A DNA stretch of 64,000 nucleotides, taken from the NCBI RefSeq assembly GCF_001468065.1, contig NZ_LNYZ01000013.1:613118-677117 (forward strand), in the 5' to 3' direction. Below, piece by piece: positions 8,955-17,246 of this stretch. Position numbers and translations under genes: made by a program. The DNA comes from Legionella steigerwaltii. Lineage in GTDB: Bacteria; Pseudomonadota; Gammaproteobacteria; Legionellales; Legionellaceae. Every line of letters begins with the position of its first letter. The first letter of the stretch is position 1. The notes under the pieces are model-generated. The model was not told the origin of the DNA and did no database searches. It saw nothing but the letters and a program-made list of their open reading frames with translations.

Positions 8955-9398
8955 CTAGCAGCTAGGTGGTTTATTAAGAAAATCCCAGTCATTCTCTGGA
9001 CTCGTTCTCTTTTCTTTCATTGTTTTTATCTCCTGTTTTATTTGACTTTGCTGCACAGTGCCTACAATTTCATTGATTTTTTTCTCCCCGGATAATTCCT
9101 GCTGAATATACTTTTTTGCAAGAATACCTCCAAAATGAAACTGGATAAAGCTTTCTATATTAACTGATTGTGGTGGTTTCCCAATTTTCAGATTCGGCTT
9201 ATCAACTGTTCCAACATCCTCTTCAAATACCTTTTCAAAACTTCGATACATAAAAACTATATCTTGACTGTTATCGTTTTTGTATTTGAAACAAAACTGT
9301 TGTTCTTTGCTCATCTTATGGCCATTTGGATGTACTTTAAAGTTACAGAAATTTGCTTCTTTTTTCTCATTCATAACAATACCTAATAAATTGCTCAT
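8955..9398 (-). CDS. Hypothetical protein, 147 aa
   Basis: Not recognised. It is a soluble, mixed-charge protein with a Lys/Glu-rich C-terminal third (residues about 105-135, likely helical) and no signal peptide or membrane segment. Base composition is like the neighbours. It stands alone between the BASS transporter and APH(9) genes. The 285 bases upstream hold no gene I can support. Confidence 0.6.
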   Translation of the reverse strand: MSNLLGIVMNEKKEANFCNFKVHPNGHKMSKEQQFCFKYKNDNSQDIVFMYRSFEKVFEEDVGTVDKPNLKIGKPPQSVNIESFIQFHFGGILAKKYIQQELSGEKKINEIVGTVQQSQIKQEIKTMKEKRTSPENDWDFLNKPPSC

Positions 9399-9683
9399 AC
9401 ATTAATTGTAGGTCGGATTTAATGGGGTTTCGAGAAGCTAATTACAGATTAAGTAGGTCTTGCTTTAGCATTATGAATTATAAGATTATTTTATAACTCC
9501 AAAAATTCGTACATCCTCATATGCTTAGACATTCAATAGGGTATAAGCTTGCAAATGACGGTGATTCAGCATTCCTTGGGGATAAAATTATTCAGAATAC
9601 AGTGCACTATACTGAAATGTTTGCAACTCGATTCAGAGGCTTCTGGAATGATTAAAAATCGGTCGGAAGTTTCTGGTTAGCGT

Positions 9684-10682
9684 TTAGAACCCCGGTGTAG
9701 CAAAAGCTATTTCAATAACGTCGTTTGGCTCAAACATCGATTTAAAATGTTTCAAACTTTCAAGTCTGGACTGATCGCTTTGAGCACTCGTAAGTAAGTC
9801 TTGTCCATACACTGCTATATCTTCGACAATTCGTTCATGTCTGTAATAAGACAAAATTGTTTTATCTACATTTGTTTTACCATAACCTTCATAAAAATAA
9901 TGAATTTCATGGGGTTTATTCCATACATTACCAACGCCACCACCAATAAACATCAAATCACGTTCTTTAGGCGCTAACATGGGTTCATCCCAGTCAATAA
10001 TGTAAATAGACTCCTCATCAACGACCAATACATTGCCCGCATGTATATCAGAATGACACAGTACATATTTATCTAAATCAAGTTGAATTTTTTTAGATAG
10101 CTCTTCTGCAGAATCAACTAATTGATGAATTGAGGCTATATTTTGATTAAAAAATGATTTGAAGTCAGCAGTAATTTTATCATCTGAAGAATCAGATTTA
10201 ATTTTACTATAAAAGGACCTGACTATTTCACGCCATTTACCTGAATAGGTTTCTTTTCTTAATTGTTGTTGAATCGAAGCGGGAACAGATGTTTCATGAA
10301 TTTGTCGCAATACTTTTCCAAGCTCTTTCCACTGTTTTTCTGTTAAATTTTGAGTGAAACCATTTGCTGCGTGAATAAATGGGTACACAATTAGTTTAAA
10401 ATGATCCAGTTGCTGGAATAATTTTGTTTCGAGTGTATGGATGGGAAAAATAATTTCTTTTATACCTGAATCATGCAAGAGGCGGATAATTGATAAATTG
10501 ATTTCATCATGAAAACCATATTTTATCTTTACGAAATAAGAATTAGATTCTGAGTCTGCTTTATATCCAAACGCATTCATATCAGCGCCACCTAAGACGA
10601 GTTGTGTGGTATGAATATCCAGTCCATAATGAACGTTTAAAAGCTCAATAAGTTGTTTCTCTTGAATGGTTTTTTTAGACAT
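9684..10682 (-). CDS. aph(9): Spectinomycin 9-phosphotransferase-like, APH(9)-Ia family
   Basis: A 332-residue aminoglycoside-phosphotransferase-fold kinase. It shows the catalytic loop CHSDIHAGNVLV (Brenner motif, Asp as base and Asn as Mg ligand) and the metal motif IIDWDEP. The block PMLAPKERDLMFIGGGVGN, as I recall it, is also in the Legionella APH(9)-Ia enzyme, which phosphorylates the 9-OH of spectinomycin with ATP. Length matches that enzyme (331 aa) when the ATG at 10682 is used. The longer open frame starting at 10739 adds 19 hydrophobic residues with no counterpart, so I reject it. It is a single gene with no mobile element nearby, consistent with an intrinsic chromosomal resistance gene. 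The physiological substrate may differ. Confidence 0.88.
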   Translation of the reverse strand: MSKKTIQEKQLIELLNVHYGLDIHTTQLVLGGADMNAFGYKADSESNSYFVKIKYGFHDEINLSIIRLLHDSGIKEIIFPIHTLETKLFQQLDHFKLIVYPFIHAANGFTQNLTEKQWKELGKVLRQIHETSVPASIQQQLRKETYSGKWREIVRSFYSKIKSDSSDDKITADFKSFFNQNIASIHQLVDSAEELSKKIQLDLDKYVLCHSDIHAGNVLVVDEESIYIIDWDEPMLAPKERDLMFIGGGVGNVWNKPHEIHYFYEGYGKTNVDKTILSYYRHERIVEDIAVYGQDLLTSAQSDQSRLESLKHFKSMFEPNDVIEIAFATPGF

Positions 10683-10824
10683 AAAAGTTAATTGTTTGGA
10701 AATGGCATAATAATAAAGCAAATAAGTGGTAGCTATCAAATCTGTACTGAAAATATGTATATTTACAAAAAAATATTAATTAACAATAATGGCTTCTTTT
10801 TAGTCTTTAAAATATGGATTTTCA

Positions 10825-11859
10825 ATGTTTGAAAAAAATAAAAGTGATTTACATTGTCATTTGAATGGAAGCTTTAGTTTGGAATTTCTCGAAAAGACCT
10901 CTGAAGATAATGATTGCAGGGCAGTTTATTATGAATACAAAGAATTAAGAGCACGATATTTAGAGGCAACTCAAGAACAGCCTATGGAAGGATACTCCAA
11001 AAAGTTGATTGATATGATTTGGGGGCTATTCGGACTAATTCATAAAATGGTGCAAACGTTAGATGATATCACTCAAGGTACAATTGACGTAGCAAAAAAC
11101 TCTGAAGCCAAATATCTTGAAATACGCACTACACCCAAAGAAATGAAAGGTAAATCAAGGAACGACTATATTGATGCTTTTGAGGCGGGATTACGTGCCG
11201 TGTCTGTAAAGGATACTAAAAAAATTGCTCGTGGCTTATTAAGCCTTGACCGAACACAACACACGGTTGATGATGCTGAAACTTTTATACAACGTGTGTT
11301 AAACAGCCCTAACAAAGTTTTAGTGGGTATTGATATTAGTGGCAATCCTCTTGGCAAGAGAACGCTTACTGGTAATGATTTAGGTAAAGCAGTACGCATG
11401 GCCTTGGAACATAATGTCAGTATAGCGATTCATATGGGCGAAAGTGATACCGAAATAGAAAAACAAGATACAGATGCGGTTTTAGATGCATTAGAAAAAT
11501 GGCAGAAGGAACATCCTGACAGTGGAAAAGCATTATTTTTGGGAAAAATAAGATTAGGGCATTGTATTTATTTAACTGAACAGCAGAAAGAGAGAATCCG
11601 TGCCCTGGCATTACCTATAGAGGTATGCCCAACTTGTCATAAAAAACTTAATTGGCATCTGGAGGAAAAAGAACATCCGGTCGCTTCAGTTTACTCTGAT
11701 GTTTCTGAAAATTTAGTTATAGGAACAGATGATGATGCTATTTTTGGTGGCCGCATGCATAATGAATTTAAACAATTTATGCGTTTTTTCACGAATAAAA
11801 AGAACTTATCAAATAAAGAAATCAAAGAACATCAAGCAGCGTTTCGATTTGGTAGTTAA
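10825..11859 (+). CDS. Adenosine deaminase family enzyme (ADAL/N6-mAMP deaminase-like)
   Basis: A 344-residue metal-dependent hydrolase of the adenosine/AMP deaminase superfamily. Zinc ligands His10 and His12 lie in DLHCHLNGS. It has GIDISGNP (substrate strand), HMGES (zinc His), RLGHC, EVCPTCH and GTDDDAIFG (catalytic Asp pair). The HCHLNGS form resembles ADAL-type enzymes that deaminate N6-modified AMP more than classical adenosine deaminase. Where classical enzymes have Glu in the GxDxxGxE region, this one has Asn, so the specificity may be altered. No ribosome binding site is obvious. Divergent from aph(9). Confidence 0.8.
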   Translation: MFEKNKSDLHCHLNGSFSLEFLEKTSEDNDCRAVYYEYKELRARYLEATQEQPMEGYSKKLIDMIWGLFGLIHKMVQTLDDITQGTIDVAKNSEAKYLEIRTTPKEMKGKSRNDYIDAFEAGLRAVSVKDTKKIARGLLSLDRTQHTVDDAETFIQRVLNSPNKVLVGIDISGNPLGKRTLTGNDLGKAVRMALEHNVSIAIHMGESDTEIEKQDTDAVLDALEKWQKEHPDSGKALFLGKIRLGHCIYLTEQQKERIRALALPIEVCPTCHKKLNWHLEEKEHPVASVYSDVSENLVIGTDDDAIFGGRMHNEFKQFMRFFTNKKNLSNKEIKEHQAAFRFGS

Positions 11860-11955
11860 TTGGTGTAAGGCTCGTTGATTAGCACCTATTCCGTTGAGCT
11901 ATACTTTAAAGAATGCGCATCAATGGTTGATGTGGTATCTAAAAGGAGTTAGCTC

Positions 11956-12282
11956 ATGAAAAGTATCTTACAATTTATACTGTCGTTTTGCGCTTTTACC
12001 TTCATCCTATTAGTGCCTGTAAGCACCTATGCAGACAAGTGTGATGTAGATTGCAAAGGTGATTCCAACTCCATTGAATGTCCGGGGGCTTGTGGATGTT
12101 ATTGCTCAGAAGGAAATACAGGTAAAGCAATCTGTCAATGCTCGGAGGAAAATGTTAAGTCTTGCGATATTCAGTGTAAAAACGGCTCAAAATCCATAAC
12201 GTGCCAGGGCGGCGGTTGTGGCTGTTATTGCGAAGGCGATACCCCCATTTGCGAATGCACTAAAGGTGGTCATAAGAAGTGA
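11956..12282 (+). CDS. Small secreted cysteine-rich protein with two tandem repeats
   Basis: A 108-residue protein with a clear signal peptide (residues 1-26, cleavage near TYA-DK). The mature part is two copies of a roughly 38-residue module. Each begins CD(V/I)xCK, then a Cys, then CGCYC, then CxC. Sixteen cysteines over 82 mature residues suggest a disulphide-rich periplasmic or extracellular domain. A strong AAGGAG lies 9 bases upstream of the ATG. A rho-independent terminator follows at about 12307. No family recognised. Confidence 0.8.
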   Translation: MKSILQFILSFCAFTFILLVPVSTYADKCDVDCKGDSNSIECPGACGCYCSEGNTGKAICQCSEENVKSCDIQCKNGSKSITCQGGGCGCYCEGDTPICECTKGGHKK

Positions 12283-12306
12283 GTTAAGTAACTGCCCTAA
12301 AACATG

Positions 12307-12339
12307 CCTGCCAAAGCAACCTTGGCGGGTCTGTTTTTT
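12307..12339 (+). terminator. Rho-independent terminator
   Basis: Stem CCTGCCAA / TTGGCGGG (one G-T pair) with a 7-nt loop, followed by TCTG and a run of six T. It ends the Cys-rich gene transcript. Confidence 0.8.
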
Positions 12340-12583
12340 ACATTCATCTCGTTCAACTGCGAGCTTGGGGGGCAATGGAACAGCCAACCGACCGTACCTA
12401 GTTTGCTAGTGCCTTTTATCATTCAGTCGACTCCTAAAAATCATTGATGCTATGCTAACAACGACTCTGTCTTTAATCACGCACGTTACCGAAAACTCAG
12501 AATTATTCTTTGCTAAATACTGAATTAAGTCTACGATATAAGAGCGATTTATAGTGCTTGAAGTAATCTAAGGGAACATAGAT

Positions 12584-13306
12584 ATGCGCTGGGCTAATAA
12601 TTCAACAAAAAAGCTTTGGATATTGTTCTTTATCATTGCAGGAGTGATGATTTTAACTTTGGTGATACGAGAAATAAATAAACCAACTCCTTCTGTACGA
12701 GTGACGACTGAGACCAAAATAAAATTACCCGCTCCAGTGTACAACAGTACCATCTCAATTGAAAAAACACTAAAACAGCGTCGATCGATAAGACGATACA
12801 AAGATGATGCCTTGACTTTGCAGCAAGTATCGCAATTACTTTGGGCTGCACAAGGTATTACTTCGCCAAATGGATTTCGTACAGCACCTTCTGCAGGTGG
12901 ATTGTACCCCTTAGAGATCTACCTAGTTAGCGGCAATGTTCTTGATTTACCGGCGGGTGTATATCATTATTTGCCAGCAGAAAATACGCTGGAACTTTTG
13001 ATTGAAGGTGATAAGCGAGCTGCATTAAGAGCTGCAGCTCTCCATCAAAGATCGATAACATTTGCACCAGCTAATATAGTAATGACGGCTGTGTACGCCA
13101 GAACCACAAAAAAATATGGCCCTAATGGCAAAAAATATGTACATATGGAAGTTGGGCATGCTGCACAAAATGTCTGCTTACAAGCAGTCTCTCTAGGGCT
13201 TGGAGCAGTAACGGTAGGGGCCATTGATGAGCCAGCTTTTAAAGCAATACTTACTCTTCCAGAAGAAGAAACTCCTTTGTATATAATACCAGTAGGTAAA
13301 ATATGA
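12584..13306 (+). CDS. SagB/ThcOx-type nitroreductase-family oxidoreductase with N-terminal membrane anchor
   Basis: A 240-residue protein. Residues 10-29 form one transmembrane helix. The rest is a flavin nitroreductase domain of the SagB/ThcOx type, with RRSIRRYKDDAL (FMN phosphate contacts), APSAGGLYPLEIY (active-site loop), HMEVGHAAQNVCLQAVSLGLGAVTVGA and a C-terminal PVGKI. SagB enzymes oxidise azolines during peptide natural-product maturation, but no cyclodehydratase or precursor gene is nearby. The role here may therefore be unrelated. AGGGA precedes the ATG. Confidence 0.85.
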   Translation: MRWANNSTKKLWILFFIIAGVMILTLVIREINKPTPSVRVTTETKIKLPAPVYNSTISIEKTLKQRRSIRRYKDDALTLQQVSQLLWAAQGITSPNGFRTAPSAGGLYPLEIYLVSGNVLDLPAGVYHYLPAENTLELLIEGDKRAALRAAALHQRSITFAPANIVMTAVYARTTKKYGPNGKKYVHMEVGHAAQNVCLQAVSLGLGAVTVGAIDEPAFKAILTLPEEETPLYIIPVGKI

Positions 13307-13364
13307 GTTATAGAGTGAATAATTTGCATGATACACAATTAATATTGAAATGTAGTGAATGTAG

Positions 13365-13390
13365 CCCGTATTCGCGAAGCGTAATACGGG
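13365..13390. repeat. REP-like palindrome
   Basis: Arms CCCGTATT / AATACGGG enclose an inner CGC-GAA-GCG mini-hairpin. The flanking sequence GTAG...GGGGCA resembles the Legionella-type REP elements seen elsewhere in this window. Confidence 0.6.
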
Positions 13391-13431
13391 GGCATTTGTG
13401 CTGCATGCGACTATGAACGTACTTGAATTGT

Positions 13432-13737
13432 TTACCCAAAACAACAATTTAGGGTCGTATCTGCGGCATCTGCGGCGCCAATCACACATGCTCCAAATAC
13501 TTCTTTCATTAACAAGTAGCCAAGAAAGCAAGGCACAGCCACTGCTGCAGCGACAGTTAAGCAGGCCAAAGCAACTGCTATCGAAGTGATTAATAGAGCA
13601 GGAGGGCCAAGAACAAGTCCACATGCAGTACCCGCTACTGCGCCTAAAACACCCCCATAATAAGTTCCTAAACCTAATCCTACCGCACCACCTGCCGCCG
13701 AACCAAATAACCCGAATTTAATTGCTAAATGAGACAT
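13432..13737 (-). CDS. Small glycine-zipper membrane protein
   Basis: A 101-residue hydrophobic protein when started at the ATG at 13737, which has AGGA 8 bases upstream. The longer frame from 13788 lacks a ribosome binding site. Residues about 10-85 are rich in Gly/Ala with GxxxG spacing (FGSAAGGAVGLGLGTYYGG), typical of glycine-zipper helices that pack or oligomerise in membranes. The Cys-rich C-terminus ends NCCFG. Such proteins include small effectors and envelope proteins; function unknown. Confidence 0.6.
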   Translation of the reverse strand: MSHLAIKFGLFGSAAGGAVGLGLGTYYGGVLGAVAGTACGLVLGPPALLITSIAVALACLTVAAAVAVPCFLGYLLMKEVFGACVIGAADAADTTLNCCFG

Positions 13738-14006
13738 ACAAAATCCTATTTTAAATAATGTAACTTTATGATTCTTATTTAGTATCACATCAAATATGAA
13801 TAGCGCATGGTAATATCTGTTTGATTCAAAATCAAATGGTGAATTACGGCGCGAATCATATCTTAAAAGTATCTAGCCTTCAGTTTCTTAACCAAGTTAC
13901 TTTAGGTGGTGAGAAGAAATATTAAAAGAAAATTGAACGAGTGATCAGGGATTGAATTTTTAGGTTAAACTGTTGGTTTTTCAACTATAAGGATGTAGCT
14001 TCAATC

Positions 14007-14477
14007 TTGCGTACTTATTCCAAGAACGACTTAACTAAGATAATTTCTAAATTAAACAATAATAACTTCGATTGGGAAATTAAAACGATACCTACAACAT
14101 TAATCCCAATCAATATTACTTATTTAATTGGCCAGCCTCAAACGCACCAGCCTTCGAATTCGTCCTCATCTGAACGAAAAAGAATAAGAAAAGAATATAC
14201 ACAGGTTAAACCAGTCAATAGAACCAGTGCTTCTGTTTGTATCGCGCTAGGAATCCTAAGTGGTTTCTTTGCTTTTCTAATGAGCCGCGAGCCTAGAATC
14301 ACCATAGCCATCAGTTTATTAACTGCTATTCTTTGTTGGACAACTCCAAATAGCGTTAACACAAAAATACAACAGTATGGCCGTTTTTTTCGATCATTTT
14401 CAACTGAAAATAAAGTAATTAACATTTTGGAAAACGCACTGCAAACGAAACAACAGGATTGCAAGCACGAGCTTTAG
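14007..14477 (+). CDS. Hypothetical two-helix membrane protein, 156 aa
   Basis: The start is a TTG preceded by AAGGATG. The N-terminal 60 residues are soluble with a Ser/Gln-rich linker. Residues about 77-110 form two closely spaced membrane helices (VCIALGILSGFFAFLM, ITIAISLLTAILCW). No recognised family. A perfect inverted repeat follows. Confidence 0.5.
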   Translation: MRTYSKNDLTKIISKLNNNNFDWEIKTIPTTLIPINITYLIGQPQTHQPSNSSSSERKRIRKEYTQVKPVNRTSASVCIALGILSGFFAFLMSREPRITIAISLLTAILCWTTPNSVNTKIQQYGRFFRSFSTENKVINILENALQTKQQDCKHEL

Positions 14478-14507
14478 AAACTTAATAGACGATCAAACAT
14501 CCGATTT

Positions 14508-14543
14508 CATTAAGTCTGATTATCAAAATAATCAGACTTAATG
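14508..14543. terminator. Perfect 15-bp inverted repeat, probable bidirectional terminator
   Basis: CATTAAGTCTGATTA and its exact complement are separated by TCAAAA, between two convergent genes. It lacks a long T-tract, so factor-independent termination would be weak. Confidence 0.5.
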
Positions 14544-14577
14544 AATAAATGAAATATCCAAAAGCAAAGTCCCTCCT

Positions 14578-15660
14578 CTAATTTGGAGTTAAATCACTTT
14601 GTGCGTTTTGTACGTTCACTTTATCTTTTTTCCCTGCTTCCTCAACAGATTTAAAAAAGGAGAAAGAAGTTCTCTCTTGCCATACTACAATAGCTCTACA
14701 TTGATTTGTCGTTGTGAGTTGATATTCTGTTTGAGAATCTTCTATACTAAGTCCAGTAATGTTTACTTCATTTACAATATCCGGGTCATCTTCAGGAAAA
14801 GTGACAATTCCTGGTTGGTATTCTTGCTCTAATCCGCTTGGCATCCTCTCTGTATCAATTTCTTCGATGATTGGTATAGTATGTGCACTTAATTCTTTAA
14901 ACGAAGGTAATCGCTCTGCTTTGGCTTTTCTAGTCTCAGCAGAACAGCTGGAGCTTCTTTCTTGGGCTAATGCATCGCTAACTTTTAGCGAATGTTTATG
15001 TTCATGGGCATAACCAGCCTTAACAAATTTTGTGCTGCCATCATTTAAATAAATGGCAAAGGATGCAAGTTTTTTTACTTCTTGATCACCTTGAGCATTT
15101 AATACAAGACGAGGTAAATTAACAATCGCAGAATAATAATTAACCGCTACATTTTTATACTTTTCGCCCAACTCCTGTGCAAAGTAAGCGGCCAATTGGT
15201 CATTATTATTATCTTCATCACACATGAATAAATTAATTGCCTTTAGATTTTGAGCTAATTCGGGTGTAAGACCACATTGTTTCATTCGCCATGCCACTGC
15301 ATCAATTGATAGTTGATATGGTTCTTGTGTTAAATGTTTATAATAGTATTGATTAACATTTATAACGTGCTCAGGATCTCCAGTTCCATCAGCAAGGACG
15401 TAAATTACACTGTCACTAGTTAAATTTTCCTGAGTGAAGCAAAATTGAGCTAAATCATAATCCTCAAAATCTTGTTCATTTTCATCAGGGTGACGATACA
15501 TCACTATGCTTGGAACTTTGGCACTCTTTCCCGAAGAGCTTAAATTATTCCTCCAGTCTAATGCCCTAATATATAAAGAGAAATTATTTTCACTTACTGT
15601 GAACGGAATAAATAGGATAATTTTAGGGGCAGATAATTTCGGTTCAGTTTTTTTAAACAT
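14578..15660 (-). CDS. Effector-like hypothetical protein with caspase-fold-like (clan CD) core, PmrA-type promoter
   Basis: A 360-residue soluble protein. Residues 81-165 look like a clan CD/C80-type alpha-beta core: strand SVIYVLADGTGD (84-95), a helix AVAWRMKQCGL, then strand AINLFMCDED with Cys147, then helix LAAYFAQELG and strand NVAVNYY. In active clan CD proteases the first strand ends Gly-His-Gly; here it reads Ala-Asp-Gly, so the catalytic His appears replaced. The C-terminal third is polar and Ser/Glu-rich, ending near EEAGKKDK. A PmrA-like box lies 45 bases upstream of the start. Protease activity is doubtful; the effector role is inferred. Confidence 0.55.
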   Translation of the reverse strand: MFKKTEPKLSAPKIILFIPFTVSENNFSLYIRALDWRNNLSSSGKSAKVPSIVMYRHPDENEQDFEDYDLAQFCFTQENLTSDSVIYVLADGTGDPEHVINVNQYYYKHLTQEPYQLSIDAVAWRMKQCGLTPELAQNLKAINLFMCDEDNNNDQLAAYFAQELGEKYKNVAVNYYSAIVNLPRLVLNAQGDQEVKKLASFAIYLNDGSTKFVKAGYAHEHKHSLKVSDALAQERSSSCSAETRKAKAERLPSFKELSAHTIPIIEEIDTERMPSGLEQEYQPGIVTFPEDDPDIVNEVNITGLSIEDSQTEYQLTTTNQCRAIVVWQERTSFSFFKSVEEAGKKDKVNVQNAQSDLTPN

Positions 15661-15691
15661 AGTTAATGTGGATGAGACTAATAAATGTTAA

Positions 15692-15724
15692 ATTATATAA
15701 TTTCTTGATTAAGATATTATTAAG
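15692..15724 (-). promoter_or_regulatory. PmrA-like box with -10 for the caspase-fold-like gene
   Basis: On the minus strand, half-sites CTTAATAAT and CTTAATCAA (15705-15724) are 2 nt apart, then 7 nt, then TATAAT (15692-15697). The first half-site is identical to the one at 23173. Confidence 0.65.
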
Positions 15725-15829
15725 AAAAAAACACTATGACAGTTATTTGATCTAATTTGTTATTTATTTTACTGTTCTAGATAAGTGGCAAAAGATAAAA
15801 ATACTTTAAAAAGGAGAGATTAAATCACC

Positions 15830-16183
15830 ATGTCTTGGAAACAAACAATTGCACTGAGTCAACTGCAACAAAAAGGACGTCACTGTGAAACCATAGATGA
15901 CCATAAAATTTTATTGATCTGGCATAATGATACCGTACATGCTATTGCCTCCCAATGCCCGCATTTTAAATTACCTTTAACTAAAGGAACAATTACTGAT
16001 AAAAATACCATCATTTGTCCTTTTCATAAAAGTGCCTTTGATCTTACAACAGGCACGCCTGAATGTTGGTCACCCTGGCCACCCGCTGTTGGAACTGTGC
16101 TTGGTAAGCTCAGTAAACCTAAAAATCTGAAGATATATCCTGTCCGCATTGACAATGAGATGATTCTTGTTGAGGTCAAATAA
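15830..16183 (+). CDS. Rieske [2Fe-2S] ferredoxin-like protein
   Basis: A 117-residue single-domain Rieske protein. The cluster ligands are seen as CPHFKLPLTKG and CPFHKSAFDL (C-x-H ... C-x2-H), spaced by 17 residues. It resembles the small soluble ferredoxins of NirD/dioxygenase type that carry electrons to oxygenases or reductases. AGGAG lies 12 bases upstream. No oxygenase partner is adjacent. Confidence 0.9.
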   Translation: MSWKQTIALSQLQQKGRHCETIDDHKILLIWHNDTVHAIASQCPHFKLPLTKGTITDKNTIICPFHKSAFDLTTGTPECWSPWPPAVGTVLGKLSKPKNLKIYPVRIDNEMILVEVK

Positions 16184-16215
16184 AACCCATATTAGAGTGT
16201 ACTAACATGGGTTTT
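16182..16215 (+). terminator. Terminator hairpin after the Rieske gene
   Basis: AAAACCCAT and ATGGGTTTT form a 9-bp stem immediately after the stop codon. The descending arm ends in four T. Confidence 0.6.
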
Positions 16216-16270
16216 CACCCTACTGCATGCACTAGTTAAAACTGTAATAGTTAACGTGGGGTAAGCCAGC

Positions 16271-16364
16271 GTGTAGCATGGGTGCAGCGCAGCGGAACCC
16301 GGGGCATGGAAAATAATTACCCTTCGAAACCCGGGTTACGGCTTCGCCTACACCCAGGCTACAC
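16271..16364. repeat. REPIN: inverted pair of REP units
   Basis: The left unit begins GTGTAGCATGGGTGCAGCG and ends AACCCGGG. The right unit begins CCCGGGTTACGG and ends CCCAGGCTACAC. The arms are imperfect complements with a 26-nt spacer. Same family as 24635-24729 and 52541-52622. Confidence 0.8.
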
Positions 16365-16475
16365 GAGTAATCGGCCACCAAGACTTCCGCGTGACCTATT
16401 ACTTAAAACTCATCTTGAGTGTTTCTGGTGCAGATGTCGATGCTTTCTCCTCTTCTTTAGCAAAAATAGACGAAC

Positions 16476-16610
16476 CTATTTATCCACATCAGGATTCATG
16501 TGTACAAATTGCATGGCCACATGAGCTATTGATATATCATATTTCGAACATATGGACTCAATTTCCTTTACTTTTTCAAGTTGCTCCTTATTCGCTTCTT
16601 CATATCGGAA
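16476..16610 (-). pseudogene. Remnant of an aldo/keto reductase-like gene (C-terminal fragment)
   Basis: On the minus strand, about 50 codons overlap the end of the neighbouring gene in another frame and stop at 16476. The translation contains EQLEKVKEIESICSKYDIS and then IAHVAMQFVHMNPDV. This matches the pattern near the C-terminus of D-threo-aldose dehydrogenase-like aldo/keto reductases (helix, short loop, AAxQFxxxHPxV). The rest of the barrel is absent. Degraded remnant; moderate confidence. Confidence 0.4.
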
Positions 16611-16614
16611 ATAG

Positions 16615-17142
16615 TTATTCCCTATTAAGCCTTAAGAGTGTTTTTACTGCAGTCTCACCCATCTTTTCTCTAGGACAAAAGTCCATAGCCACAGCAAACC
16701 CTATTTCCTTCATTGATTCATCCCATAATGGTTCTTTGTTCAGAATTGGTTTTATTTTTTCAATTAAAGAGTCCACAAATACATCATCCATAGAAAGAAA
16801 CTGCTGCTTTTGTGGATTATTAATCAGCATTTCTTTTATAGTGGTATAAAGTGCATATCTCAGTATATATAAGGCATATTCTTGCGATTCACTTTCCTTA
16901 TCCAGGTGGATCTGCTGTTCTTGAGCGTAAAAGTGAGTGAAATGATAGTCTTCAGGGCAAAATTCATTTTCAATAAAGTCTTTTTGCTCGGAATTATGTA
17001 CTTCACATCGGAAAAGAAAATACTGCTCATGTTGCGAATAAAGAGTCGTAACTTTAAAACATCCCTGAAAAATATTGGGTTGATTCCAAATAGCTACCAA
17101 TATCAATGTTTCAATATTTATATCAAAATGATTCATTTTCAT
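16615..17142 (-). CDS. Hypothetical protein, 175 aa
   Basis: Not recognised. A soluble acidic protein with no signal peptide or membrane helix, probably mixed alpha/beta. The central part (residues 85-110) is helix-forming. It lies upstream of the aldo/keto reductase remnant. Its stop overlaps the open frame of that remnant, so the 3' end may have been altered by the same rearrangement. Confidence 0.55.
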   Translation of the reverse strand: MKMNHFDINIETLILVAIWNQPNIFQGCFKVTTLYSQHEQYFLFRCEVHNSEQKDFIENEFCPEDYHFTHFYAQEQQIHLDKESESQEYALYILRYALYTTIKEMLINNPQKQQFLSMDDVFVDSLIEKIKPILNKEPLWDESMKEIGFAVAMDFCPREKMGETAVKTLLRLNRE

Positions 17143-17246
17143 TAATCAATTTCATTTTTATTTCCTAGTGTACAAACAGACAACACATAAGGACAAGAGA
17201 TGATTGCATTTAATGAATTAACATGAAGTCATAATTGTACTGTCTC

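Noticed and set aside
13398-13624. ORFs on both strands around the glycine-zipper gene
   Set aside because: They overlap the better-supported minus-strand gene that has a ribosome binding site.
16391-16849. Plus-strand ORF of 152 codons
   Set aside because: It runs across the REPIN edge and the antisense of a better minus-strand gene; composition and lack of start signal mark it as a shadow.
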